64,000 bases of DNA from Hypomyces perniciosus. Taxonomy: Eukaryota; Ascomycota; Sordariomycetes; Hypocreales; Hypocreaceae. The number at the start of each line of letters is the position of its first letter. Position 1 is the stretch's first letter. The notes beneath the pieces are model-generated. The model ran no database searches, was not told the DNA's origin, and saw only the letters and a program-made list of their open reading frames with translations. Of the stretch, positions 11,878 to 22,284 are shown piece after piece. The stretch spans positions 434,001-498,000 of the forward strand of contig SPDT01000002.1 in the NCBI GenBank assembly GCA_008477525.1, read 5' to 3'. The position numbers and the translations under genes were made by a program.

Positions 11878-12631
11878 GGCGATAATGATGATGATGCTGG
11901 TGAATACCGCGCAACGAAGAGCAACGGATGAGGTTGTAGAACAAGATTATGGGTTTCTGGCGTTTAGAGATTTAATGCCCAAGAAATCGAATGCTTTGGT
12001 TTAATGGAAAGGCATCATCTCCAATCAGTGACTGTCGAATGATGGTGATGAGCGAAGCAAGACAGCACTGATACTGAGACGGGAAGATTATAAGGCCCAT
12101 GTCAGAGCATGATGGACCCGATTGAGCATGACATTTCTATTGGGCAGGCGAGCAGGAATTGCAGCATAAAAATAAAATATTGAAAAGGTCAGCCATACGC
12201 AAAGCTCAGTGGATATCGTGAAAGATAGAGTTGAGCATTGAGTTGGAGGAGTGCTCTAAAGTTGGGTGGCGGTGGGAAAACGTGGGGGGTTGGGACCTTG
12301 CATTAGGAGTGGGGAAGACGTCATATGTATCTATGGCGCTATTTCTATGTTTTTTCGTAGCTCTGGGTAACATTTATCTTATTTTGGTGAAGGTTAAGGT
12401 GCGAATCGGCAGACTAGATACGAATCTTGTGGGCGAAGAGTTTGTATGTGCTTTAGTGAGGGCGAAGGGAGACATGGAGATGTGAGAATCAGAGACACAG
12501 ACAGAGCACTGTGTCATATCATGTGCATATATTATGCTGCTAGTCGCTGTACAAAGACGCCCAATTCATACCCCTTTTCCGTTTTGTCGTAGGTAATGCT
12601 AATATTCATCTCGTCTCAACCAATTTTGTTC
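11878..12631. other. Intergenic region upstream of the ABC transporter
   Basis: This holds the ABC transporter promoter (reading leftwards) and the 3' end of the BIM1-like gene. Small open frames here have no recognisable content. Confidence 0.4.
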
Positions 12632-13445
12632 TTAAACCATCAGCGCACCACCCAGCAGTGCCATGGAGAGTACAGCAATGACATTGCCCAGGCTGATTCC
12701 AGTGGCAGTCCACGAGCCCTGGAGCGAAGAAGCCGCGTTAGAGGTCGACGTAGTGGCAGCGGCAGTCGTCTTGGTGGCTGAGGAACCAGAGCTAGTGGTG
12801 GCACTGGAGCTGGGGCTGGAGCCGTCGCTATTGCTGCTGGCAGAGCCAGAGACGAGGGCAGAGAGCTTGGGATCAGAGGTGAAGGAGGCGGTGATGGAGG
12901 CGTTTTTGCAGGCGCTGGGGGGAGCGATAGAGCCGGTGACGAAGTTGGCGGCAACGCACTATACTTGGCATTAGCATTCATCACCATCGCGTCTGTCCAG
13001 AGCAGACAGAGAGAGAGAGATAGGTAGGTAGGCAGGTATATAGAGAACTCACCTGGAAGAGCAATCCGTCGGGCGCGCTCGACACAACGCTCAACACGCC
13101 CTTCTTGCCCGCATACTTCTGCGGCACTGTGACGCGCTGTGCGCAAAAGTTGCCGAGGCCGCTCTGCTGGATGATGGGGGAGATTTGCTCCCAGCCAGAC
13201 TGGGCGGTTGGATCGGTGGTGACGCGGAAGAGCCAGTTGCCCTGGGGGTGGGTGAGAGTGACGGCGATGGAGTCGCCGCCAATGTGGAAGTCGACGAGCT
13301 TGGAGGCGTCAGAGAGGTCGGGGGTGAAGCCGCCGCAGGGAGCCTGGTCTTCCTTATCGTCGTTGAAGCCGATCGACTTGGGGTAGTTGAGGAGGAAGTG
13401 GGCGGAGGAGAGAGAGGCGAGAGAGAGGAGGGCGAGGACACGCAT
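12632..13445 (-). CDS. BIM1/X325-type copper-binding, LPMO-like GPI-anchored protein
   Basis: Two exons (13445-13053 and 12958-12632; intron 12959-13052 with branch GCTAAT) give 239 aa. A signal peptide (residues 1-15) is followed directly by His16, so the mature protein would begin with His, as in LPMO-like copper proteins. Spaced cysteines follow (APCGGF, NFCAQR, ACKNA), then a Ser/Thr/Ala-rich linker (about 160-210) and a hydrophobic tail ending ALLGGALMV, which is a GPI-attachment signal. Proteins of this family bind copper at the cell surface; Cryptococcus Bim1 aids copper uptake, and others act at the cell wall. The start at 13445 was chosen because it opens the signal peptide. It is divergent from the ferric reductase, which supports a role in metals. 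Confidence 0.85.
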
Positions 13446-14925
13446 CTTGGGTGGTTTCTGGGGTTGAAAGACAAGTGAATTGGTGAGGAGGGTCAATGGA
13501 CAGATGCTATTAGAGACCAGGTCGTCGAAGCTGGTTATTGGTATGGACTGAGCTTGGGGAGCTTGTGGTCGTGACGGTTCGAGAGGGACGAAGACGGTTT
13601 TGTAACCCTACGACCGGATGCGGCTGTACTTCGTATGGAGTAGGGATATAGCTCCGGAAACTCGGCCCATGGCACGGGAGCTAGTTGAGCAGATTATCTG
13701 ATATAAATTCGAGCAGTTCTTGGTGCGGAGTGCTCTGCGATGCTACTATGGAGACGGGAGCTTCATCATTATACTACTCGTACATACATATTATTAAGCC
13801 GTCGGGCTATTAGACAGTGGCGTCAGTCTCTGCATCAGGGTCCAGAGATATCACTAGTCCGAGTACGAGCAGTAATTTGCAAAGTACGAAGCAGCAGTGA
13901 GTGCTCTTAAACGACGTGAGACATGAATCTGGGCAATTCGTCTTATTTGAAATAGGAAAATAAACAGGGGAAATCTTGCTGTAAATCGCTCTTGTTGCCC
14001 TGATCTTCCGCTCTCTCACATCATTCTCGGAGACTATCGATGATTCCATAATACTACTCCATACTCCATACAAATAGTATAGTAGTACGAAGTATTACTC
14101 CGTACGGAGTACGAAGTAGTACTACTAAACAATAAATATGCTGATGCTTTCATGAGTGAGCGCGTATGTGGAGAATAAAGACGAGACTAACAGGGATCCG
14201 GCTGTGGGGTGTCACCCAAACGACCAATCAGATTCTCCTAAAAGAGCCCATCTGAGAGCATTTGAGCAAGTTAATTTGTTCATGAATTCCAGCCATTTTG
14301 TGCTGCTTTTTATACTACTTCATATGGAGGAGATAATCGCTGTCATGCAAAGTACCTCACTGGCCGGTGGCTTCTGTTCCTCCGGACCGAGTCTCATCTG
14401 AAACAACATTGCTTTAGAGTCAGATCGGCCGCGTGAAGAGCATATTCCGTGGCTAAGAGGTAATAATAGTCTTGAGTCCAAACACAAATCTTACTCCTCC
14501 TAACGTTGAACTCTTTTGTGCTTCTAACTATTCTTAGCAATATTCTAAAATTAAAACCGTGATTTACGAGCACTACTAGTCTCGGATTCACATCTCCACC
14601 AAAGCCTTTCTCTCCCCACGCTGCGCGAGTTAGCAAAACAACTTGCTCAATCGCCGCACGTCATTCGGACAGGACAGCCAAATCAGGGAAATACTACAGA
14701 TACCAAGAGCACGAGCCAAGATTCAAAAGATTCTAAAGACTCTATCGCCCAGTTCTAGGCTTGCGCTTGGCGTTGTGTGAAGGAAAACAAAAGATGCAGA
14801 CCTGAACAGCATCCCCCCTAATCTCGACCTGGACATTTGGCTTCACCACTTCTTCTCTTACAAGCAAGCACTCTTCCTTGCCATTGTTAGCTAGATAGAT
14901 CGCCGTTTGACGGCTCATCTTCGCC
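13446..14925. promoter_or_regulatory. Divergent promoter region, BIM1-like / ferric reductase
   Basis: About 1.5 kb without a supported gene. It contains one exact GATA iron-type site (13694-13702), another AGATAA at 14331-14336, and a dense run of the dispersed TACGAAGTA/TACGGAGTA motif at 14086-14118. Two 8-mers that are exact reverse complements of each other, TGAGCAAG (14263-14270) and CTTGCTCA (14642-14649), each differ by one base from the yeast Mac1 copper element TTTGCTCA or its complement. Confidence 0.45.
13694..13702 (-). promoter_or_regulatory. GATA-type iron-regulator site (SreA/Urbs1-like ATCWGATAA)
   Basis: The minus strand reads ATCAGATAA, an exact match to the extended consensus known for fungal iron-responsive GATA repressors. 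It lies between two divergent genes with metal-uptake functions. Binding is inferred. Confidence 0.5.
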
Positions 14926-16841
14926 ATGGACATGGACATGTCACACGATGGCATGGTGGGCATCGGCTCAGATATCAACCATGCCTTTGCTCGCGACTAT
15001 TGGTACATTTGTGCCGGCGTTGTTGGCCTGTTGGTGGCCATTCGAGGCGTCAATCACATCGGCGCTGTCCAGAGGTATGTACATCACATCACATCACATC
15101 ATATCATATCACTGCAGTCTGCTTCTAAACACTGACACCGTCCAGGCTAAAGGCGAGTCGTGATCCCTCAAAACCTCACCCAACACGGCCAGATGGCCGT
15201 CTCAGTCAGGCATGGGCCACTGCCACTGCCGTGGTCCGTGAATTGGGCCATCCTCAGCTCTTCGTCCCATTCCGCGGCTTCACCTGGGCCACGCCCCCTC
15301 CCCTCGGCCGCATCCTCATCCTCCTATGCTACTGGGCCATGGTCATCTACTTCATGGCCTGGAACGTCACCCAGTACGACGTCTACTTCTGGGAGCGCAT
15401 TGGCTATCGCAACGCCTGGGTCTCCCTCGCTCAGCTGCCAATGCTGTATCTCCTCGCCACCAAGGTCAACATCCTTGGCTTTCTCGTTGGAACCAGCCAC
15501 GAGCGGCTCAACTGGCTGCACCGATGGGTGGCCCGCACCATGTTCGTCACATCGACTGTCCACGGGTTTCACTTTTGGACGCAGTGGGTGCTCGCTGACT
15601 TTGTCGAGCTCGAGCTGGCCATGATGCCCCTTGTCAAGTACGGCCTGGGAGCGTGGGCTATCCTCCTGTGGAACGTTGCCACGGGCTTCGTGCCGATCCG
15701 GAGGATGGCGTACGAACTGTGGGTGTTGCAGCATGTTGCTTCCTCAATTGTCATGCTGGTGCTCCTCTACCTCCATATTCCAACCAACGCGCAGTTCTTG
15801 TTCTGGATGTCAGTCTCGTTTCTGCTCTTTGACCGCGCTGCCAGATGGGTGCTCCTCCTATGGCAGAATGTGCGGCTCACGGCTGGTGGCTCCCAATGTC
15901 AAGGTAGGAGACGTGTTGGCCACCAGGTCATGACCCGAGTTGTCGGTGATTCCACCACTGTGGTGACCATCAAGGATGTGCACTTCAAGTGGACTGCTGG
16001 TCAGCACATTTACCTTTGGATCCCGCGTCTGGGGCCTCTTGAAGCACATCCTTACACCATTGCCTGCGCCCATCAGATCAAGGGAACGTGCTGCTGCAAC
16101 AGTATACAGCTCATCGTCCGAAAGCACGAGGGCTTCTCCAAGCGGATTCATAACTACGCCTCCCGCCACCCGGAAGCGGCTCTCACAGGCTTCGTGTCTG
16201 GACCTTACGGCGCTCCTCCGAGATGGGACATTTACGAGACAATGGTACTGATCGGAGCCTCGACCGGAGCGAGCTTCACGGTGCCTATTCTAGAGAGTGC
16301 GGCCCGGGCGGATAGCACAGCATGCATTAAGAGGATGGAAGTCGTCCTGATAGCCAAGACACTGCGCGAGATAGAGTACTACATCGAACGAGCGAGGGAA
16401 GCCAGCAGCACATTACGCGAGAAAGACGTCGACGTGCGACTTCACATCGCCATCACAGGCTCAAACTCTGGCGAGGACCTTCCTCTCGCCCGCAACCCAA
16501 CTGTCAGCACTGTTTCCACCACTGGTGATGACTTCACCAAGTCCACCGAGAAATCCTGCTGCTGCGATAACAAGGCAACTGATAGCGCTGACAACCACCG
16601 CGGATCCACAATCTCTCTTCCCGAGTCTATACGCGAATATACATGCCGCCCCGATATCGAAGCTCTGATCCGCAACCCTGTCGAACAAGCTTGGGGCGAG
16701 ACGGCGGTTGTGGTGTGCGGAGGAGCCGAGGTCGTGTCGAGGACGAGGAATTGTGTGAGCAGACTGAGTGATGAGAGGGCAGTTCACAAGGGCACGGGGG
16801 CACAGGGCATTTATCTGCATACAGAGGAATATGCTTTTTGA
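14926..16841 (+). CDS. Ferric-chelate reductase / metalloreductase (FRE family)
   Basis: Two exons (14926-15074, 15146-16841) give 614 aa. An N-terminal TM segment is followed by the multi-TM ferric reductase-like domain, with paired histidines in two helices (NWLHRWVARTMFVTSTVHGF and ELWVLQHVASSIVMLVLLYLH) that should bind two haems. The cytosolic FAD-binding motif is HPYT (about residues 350-353), and the NADPH side has GPYGAP (about 402) and a C-terminal VVCGG stretch near the end. The enzyme moves electrons across the plasma membrane to reduce Fe(III) or Cu(II) before uptake. A Cys-rich CCCNS patch and CCC cluster are additional features. The adjacent divergent copper-binding protein and the GATA site fit metal-controlled expression. 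Metal preference is unknown. Confidence 0.9.
15082..15112 (+). repeat. ATCAC/ATCAT pentamer microsatellite inside intron
   Basis: Short tandem array of ATCAC then ATCAT units within the single intron of the ferric reductase gene, just after its donor. It may vary in length between isolates. Confidence 0.8.
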
Positions 16842-17403
16842 ACATGATGTTCTCATGGATTATAGCTGGGAGGAATCTTGCATATGAATCGGCGTTATTA
16901 GGGAATTTTATTACATTTAGCAGACACATGTCACGAATAGACCAAGGAACAATACCTGAGTGAAATTCATTGAGTGCCTCTACCGTGAATGCATCAAGAC
17001 CAGCCTATACACTCATCAATCATGATTGGCATTAGATATTAATATATACCTTTGCTATGTATCACAACCAAGAAGTCACCGCAGGAAGACCATTTCCCCA
17101 ATCGTCAGTTCGTCCTCCTTTTAACTGTTCACAAATCATGACCATGCTCATTAGGAACCAAGCCTCGCCCACACAAAAATTTTGAACCCAGATTTTCCCT
17201 CCTCGCCCAGAAATATCGAAATAGTTGTTCCGCCGTTATGCGCCAATGAGAACAATGAAACCTCCATGCCATGTGATTCGCTCCCTGTAATATGATTAGG
17301 ACCTGCTAAAAGACAGGTCCCACGACAAACCAATTGCGCCCTTCCGGTATGCTAAATTTCAGCATCGTAATCATATCCGTGTTACAGCTTCCCCAGAACG
17401 AAC
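16842..17403. other. Convergent intergenic region (ferric reductase / ceramide synthase 1)
   Basis: 3' flanks of two converging genes. Nothing else is supported. Confidence 0.4.
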
Positions 17404-18762
17404 CTATTGAGACCCATTCTTCTTTAAGACGCCATTGCCATTGACTTTGGTGGATTCATTAGCATTCAACTTACTTCCCTCGCCCTCCGACTCCTCAGAC
17501 CTATCATCCTTGGCAACCCTGAGCACAACAAACTTGTACAAGCTGCGCAGCAGACAGTATAGCCAGAAGAGGTTGAGTGCTTGTAGAGAGGCCAGCAGCG
17601 TAAAAGTGATGGCATTGGAGATCCAGCACTTGTACTGCTGGGTCTCCCAGTCGAGCCCGTAGGGGCCGACGGTCCTAAACTCAGTTAGGATTGAGTAGAG
17701 AATGCGCAGATTTATGTAGTGCCGCAGGTAAATCCACACAGCCATGTTGGTAATGTAGACAGGGCCGACCCAGGGGCTGTTGATATACAAGAGAGATTTC
17801 GACAACTACAAATTATCCGTTAGCAATACTTTCACAGCAAGTGATGGTGAGATGGAATCAAAGAATAAGAGGCATACCGCAAGAAAGACATCGCTGAGGT
17901 CATGCGTCAAGTAGACAGCAATGCCCATATACGTAAAATGAAACCGGTAGCTTAATCCAATGAGCGCCAACGTAACAATATGATGCGCCACCAACTCCTT
18001 AAAGTCCTTCCGCGGCTTCTCAATCCCCAACAACATCACAATGCCCTGCTGCGCCCAGTACGCCGCCTGGAACAGATAGTAGAACTTGAAGCTGGCCTCG
18101 TGTGTCCGGTGCGGGAAACCCTCGTACATGCCCCGCGTGTTGAAGTACCATACCGGGCTCCGGCTCATGACGTATATGCCCACGGGGCCCATGATGGAGA
18201 AGTATAGGGCTGTGTACATTTGCTCCGCGAAGCGCATCTGCTTGCCCCGGGACTTGATGCCGTTGTACCGAGCTAGGGGTAGCAGCAGCTCCTGCACGAT
18301 CATCTCGCGCGTAAAGGACAGGACGAGGGTATAGAAGGACACAAAGGCGATATCCCAGAGGCCTTTGCCATAGTGCGGTGGCAGTGTAGGGTCGACATGG
18401 GCGTTTGGGTTCGGCTGTTTATAGGAGAGGAAGATGAAACGGTGGATGATGTTGGAATCGGCGGGATTGACAGCGTATGCGACAGCGAAGACGAGCAGGA
18501 GGATCAGTGGGATGGTCCATGTGTGCTTGATAGCGAAGCGTACAGAGCGACGGATGAACGAACGGGCTTTTCTGCGTTTCCTCTTGTTGGACGAGGAGGA
18601 GTCTGGCGAGGAGGCGAAGGAGGAGGAGCTGTTAAGCTGTGACTGGCTCAATGGGCTTGGCTTTCTCGTCCTTTGACGAGCTGCGCTATTTGTAGGCGAT
18701 AGACTGTGGCCCGAAGAGGTTCTGAATGGCGGAGAGGCTTCGGGCGTAGCCATTGTCGCCAT
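17404..18762 (-). CDS. Ceramide synthase, TLC/Lag1 domain (first of a tandem pair)
   Basis: Two exons (18762-17878 and 17805-17404; intron 17806-17877 with branch GCTAAC) give 428 aa. A long Ser/Arg-rich N-tail precedes the first TM segment (HTWTIPLILLLVFAVAYAV). The Lag1 motif spans residues 260-295: His260-His261 and Asp288/Asp291 in HDLSD are the expected catalytic residues. Six to eight hydrophobic helices follow the family plan, ending in a charged C-tail. The enzyme N-acylates sphingoid bases with fatty acyl-CoA in the ER to make ceramide. The start at 18762 was chosen because the upstream in-frame extension is unusual in composition and crosses a probable promoter. A second, divergent ceramide synthase lies 0.85 kb upstream on the same strand. 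Confidence 0.93.
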
Positions 18763-19615
18763 TGTCGGCGGTTCGGAGAAGCACTGCTGTGGAAGAGGTG
18801 AGGATGAAGTCGAGTGAAGCTTGAAACTTGGAGCGTTTTGGTGGAGGTAGGCGGTTCTTGGGTTGGTGGGGTAGGGGTACTTCGAGTCTACCTTTAATGC
18901 TGCGCTTTGGGCACTGACCGGCGGGTACCGGTACTCCGCACTCCGTATCTTTAAAGGCACCGAGAGGACCGGAGCCGAAGCCCGCATTAGATCCAATTCA
19001 GGCATTATTCTCCTGACTATCAACAGATGGCATAAAAAGATGCAAAATTCACGGTTCAAATAAATAGGGGTATTCTGAAGACCACACCAGACCGGTGCTC
19101 ATTGGAGAGACAAAGAAATTAAAGTCTAGCCTTGGCGAGATTGAATTGCGCCCCATCTGGGGAACTCCGGTCATAGGGCCGAGCCGCTGCAAACGCCGCA
19201 GATGTGAATCATCTGTGCCCAGCCCAGGGGTCCAACTTGATATGAAATGCCGAAACAAAAGGATATGGATGCTAACGCATTAGGAAAAATCAGCCCTGTA
19301 CGGAGTATGGAGTATGTTTTGCGGCGATTAATGACTTGCTCAGAAGCCATCTCTCTATTATACTACACCAGATCCTGGCCGTAAGCCCTCTCTATCGCAT
19401 GCGCAGAAAAATGGCAAACAACTGAAAACAAACAAGCCAACAAAAAAACAAACAAAGCCCAAAATCCATTTCTGCTTGTCCGGGTATTTTTTTGAAATCA
19501 AACTCAAATCATCATAGTCCTTTTGCGGACAAGAGAGAAAAATGCTGTGCCCCAACCGCACCCCCAGTTTGGCACACCACACTGCCCGCTCATTAGTACC
19601 CCGTAGTCCGTAGTA
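18763..19615. other. Intergenic region between the two ceramide synthase genes
   Basis: Promoter of ceramide synthase 1 and 3' flank of ceramide synthase 2. It includes a copy of the dispersed motif at 19299-19307. No gene is supported. Confidence 0.4.
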
Positions 19616-21314
19616 TTAGTCGATTTGCTTGTCGCACCCAATCCTGTTCAGCAATTCCTTGCGGTCGCTGTGACCAGGCAAGGTGACGCCGCTCGAGTTC
19701 GCGGCCCTCTTTAGACCGGCGCGGCGCTCCCATGCCTTGAGGTCAATATCCTCAACGCCGACCTCCTGCTCAAGAGGCTGGACCTCCTCAAAATCGGCGT
19801 CTTCCTCATCCTCGTTCTCATCCTCTTCTTCTTCGTCTTCTTCTTCTTCTTCTTCTTCTCCATCACTCCTGATATCCTCGGCATTCTTGCCGCTCAGAAC
19901 GCGTGCAGCGACCCTGATGATAAAGAAAGACCACATGATCATCATGACCTGCAGTGAAAGGAGATATGTAAGGAAGCCGTACATGATGGAGTCGTTAAAG
20001 CAGACAAAACCCTGGGGGTCAACAAAAGGTTCGAGTAAATAATACCAGCCTTCGGGGGTGGGCAGCGGCCCTTCCAGGTTGCCCGTTGAACCCCTGAAGC
20101 AGGCATCTGTGGTTACTGCAGTCGCGTCGAAATATACGCTGTAGCACACCATGAGGTAGAAGATGTGGCGCGACGCAAGCCACACGACGACGAAAAGGCC
20201 GAACAAGAAATCGCAAATGGTGGTGTAGCCGAGGTATTTCAGGCATTTGGCAAGCTGGTTGTTCGCTTTGGTCAGCATCTAGATCGCATATCATGTGTTT
20301 GTTTTGTCGACATGTTGGAACTTACTGGGAAAATTAAATCAACAACGTCCATCAAAACAAGAATCAGGTTGCCGACTCGGGTGAAGTGATAGGCATACGA
20401 GGCAGCAACCAGGACAATGGTAACAAGATGGTGCATCAGCATCTGCCAGTGATCCTTGCGGCGCTCCTCAATGTTAAGCACAACGACCTGCTGGATCCAA
20501 AATGACCATTGGCCAAGGACATATGCCTTGACTAGGCCATCAAGCTCTCTGTTCGGCCAGTCGGTCCACAGCTCCCTCATGTTCAGAAAGTACGGCGAGT
20601 TGTAGTAGATGTACTAAGAACAATGTTAGCTACAAATGGAGACGACATGGTAAGAAGCCTGGGAGAAGTACCATGCCCATCGGCCAGAAGATATTGTAGT
20701 AGATAAGCATCCATGCCTGCTCGGCAAATCTGGTGACTTCCTTTCTCTTATAGAGGCCCCAGTATCTCGCCAGCGGAGCAAGCACATGGTCCATGCAGCC
20801 AGCGCGCAAGCCCGTGAAAAGCACGACGCAAAAGGTCATGAAGTAGAAATCATCGTAGCCAATGGCATATTTTCCCGTGTCGGAGTTGTAGTAGGAGAGC
20901 GTGAAGAACTTGGAGGTGTAGGGTCGGGCCTTGGGGAGGCAGATGTGGCTAAGGAAAACGAGAGCGATGAGATTGAAGGAGAGGCCTGCTCAGTGGCGCA
21001 AAGGTTAGCACTGGCTCTACTTCGTAGTTTTTGTTGAGAATATCCTTGGAAGGGCGGATGATGCAATAGCAATCGTCGCGAGATCAAATTTGGCAGGATT
21101 TTTGTTGCGCAAATGACATACCGGCTTGGTTATCGAGCACCCAGTGAGCCGAATTGGTCCACGGGCCGTCGCTTTTCCTCTTGGCCTTTCTCATGACGGC
21201 GAGGCTTGAATTGCTGTGGGGTTTTAACAGTCGCCCCGAGTGCGCCTCTGTCTTGGAGGGATTGTCAGACATGTGCTCCACGCGCGAACCATCGTGGGTT
21301 TCAAGGCCGCTCAT
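19616..21314 (-). CDS. Ceramide synthase, TLC/Lag1 domain (second of a tandem pair)
   Basis: Four exons (21314-21122, 20985-20672, 20613-20326, 20278-19616) give 485 aa, and every junction keeps the frame. The Lag1 motif spans residues 230-265: His230-His231, with Asp258 and Asp261 in MDVVD. TM segments flank it. A strongly acidic Glu/Asp tract (about residues 406-433) near the C-terminus follows the last helix, and the tail ends NRIGCDKQID. It differs much from the neighbouring synthase in sequence, intron positions and tail, so this is an old duplication, not a recent one. Filamentous fungi usually have two ceramide synthase classes with different acyl-chain preference (LagA and BarA in Aspergillus), and these two genes may represent them. 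Which is which cannot be decided here. Confidence 0.92.
19832..19860 (-). repeat. Trinucleotide run encoding poly-Glu/Asp
   Basis: A TTC/TCC-rich run on the plus strand encodes part of the acidic tract of ceramide synthase 2. Such coding microsatellites can change length. Confidence 0.75.
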
Positions 21315-22284
21315 GATCCTCTTGACTTGTTGAGCGGCGGGGCAGGTCGCGAGCCTCGAGGGCTTCAGAGGCGAGAGTACGGTCGAATGCGAGGATCAGA
21401 GCCGATGAAAAAAATCAGGAAAAAACACCAGATGCTCAAACCCTGCTGTATTCTTTATTTCTCGCGTTCTCGAGGCTGCCAGAATGGAAAATACGCCAGT
21501 GATATGGCTCTCGCAACTTTGGACGATAAACGAGTGTGGTGTACGGAGCATGGAGGAGTCGGTACAAAGGTCGGTACTGCGAAATAGGTACGTAGCCCAA
21601 AAAGGGAGAAAGCATTGATCCGTTGAGGTTCTACGGAGTAGACCGCCCTAAATGCCCCCCATAAGGGAAAAAAACTCCCGAAAATACAGTGGGGTCCTTC
21701 GGGGACCAACAGGGCTCTCAGGCCAGTAAGAGGAGGGGATTTTGAAACTGCTGCTTTGATACAAATTTGCGGCTGCCGCTATTCGAGAATCGCCTCTTTA
21801 TGAGGGATTGATTGGCTGGACCCTGAAAAGCATTCACTGCATGGCGCATGCACTATTGTTTTCAACACATTCAGAGCAGTATTACAGTATTAATACATAA
21901 ATGCGAAGAAATAAGAAACAAGTATGCAAAATGTTGTTTGGCTTTTTCACGCGCCATTCAAGGTAACACACCATGTATGTCATGTAGATTCTAATAAAAT
22001 CTTGTATAAACTCTCGCGGCATTCATTCACTACCCAAGGGATCGCAACCTGGTACCAACTAGTAGGTAGTATTGAAAGCATCACGGTCTGCGGTACCATA
22101 GGGTAGGGCCAATGAATATGGGTACTTGATGTCGTCGGTGCTGGCTGGCTGGCAAAGGGGATGAATGCTTGGGTAACTACCTATGTAGGAAAGTCAATAA
22201 ACATGCATTACGGTCAATACTAGTACTACCTACATACACTTCGTAGAACCTTATTTCTTTCTTTCTCCTGCAGGAGCATCAGTC
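21315..22284. other. Intergenic region upstream of ceramide synthase 2
   Basis: Promoter of ceramide synthase 2 and 3' flank of the zinc-cluster regulator. Contains one dispersed-motif copy (21632-21640). No gene is supported. Confidence 0.4.

Noticed and set aside
12640..13146. A Pro/Leu-rich 168-codon frame on the minus strand
   Set aside because: Wrong frame of the BIM1-like second exon plus its intron; the spliced frame gives the Ser/Thr linker and GPI tail instead.
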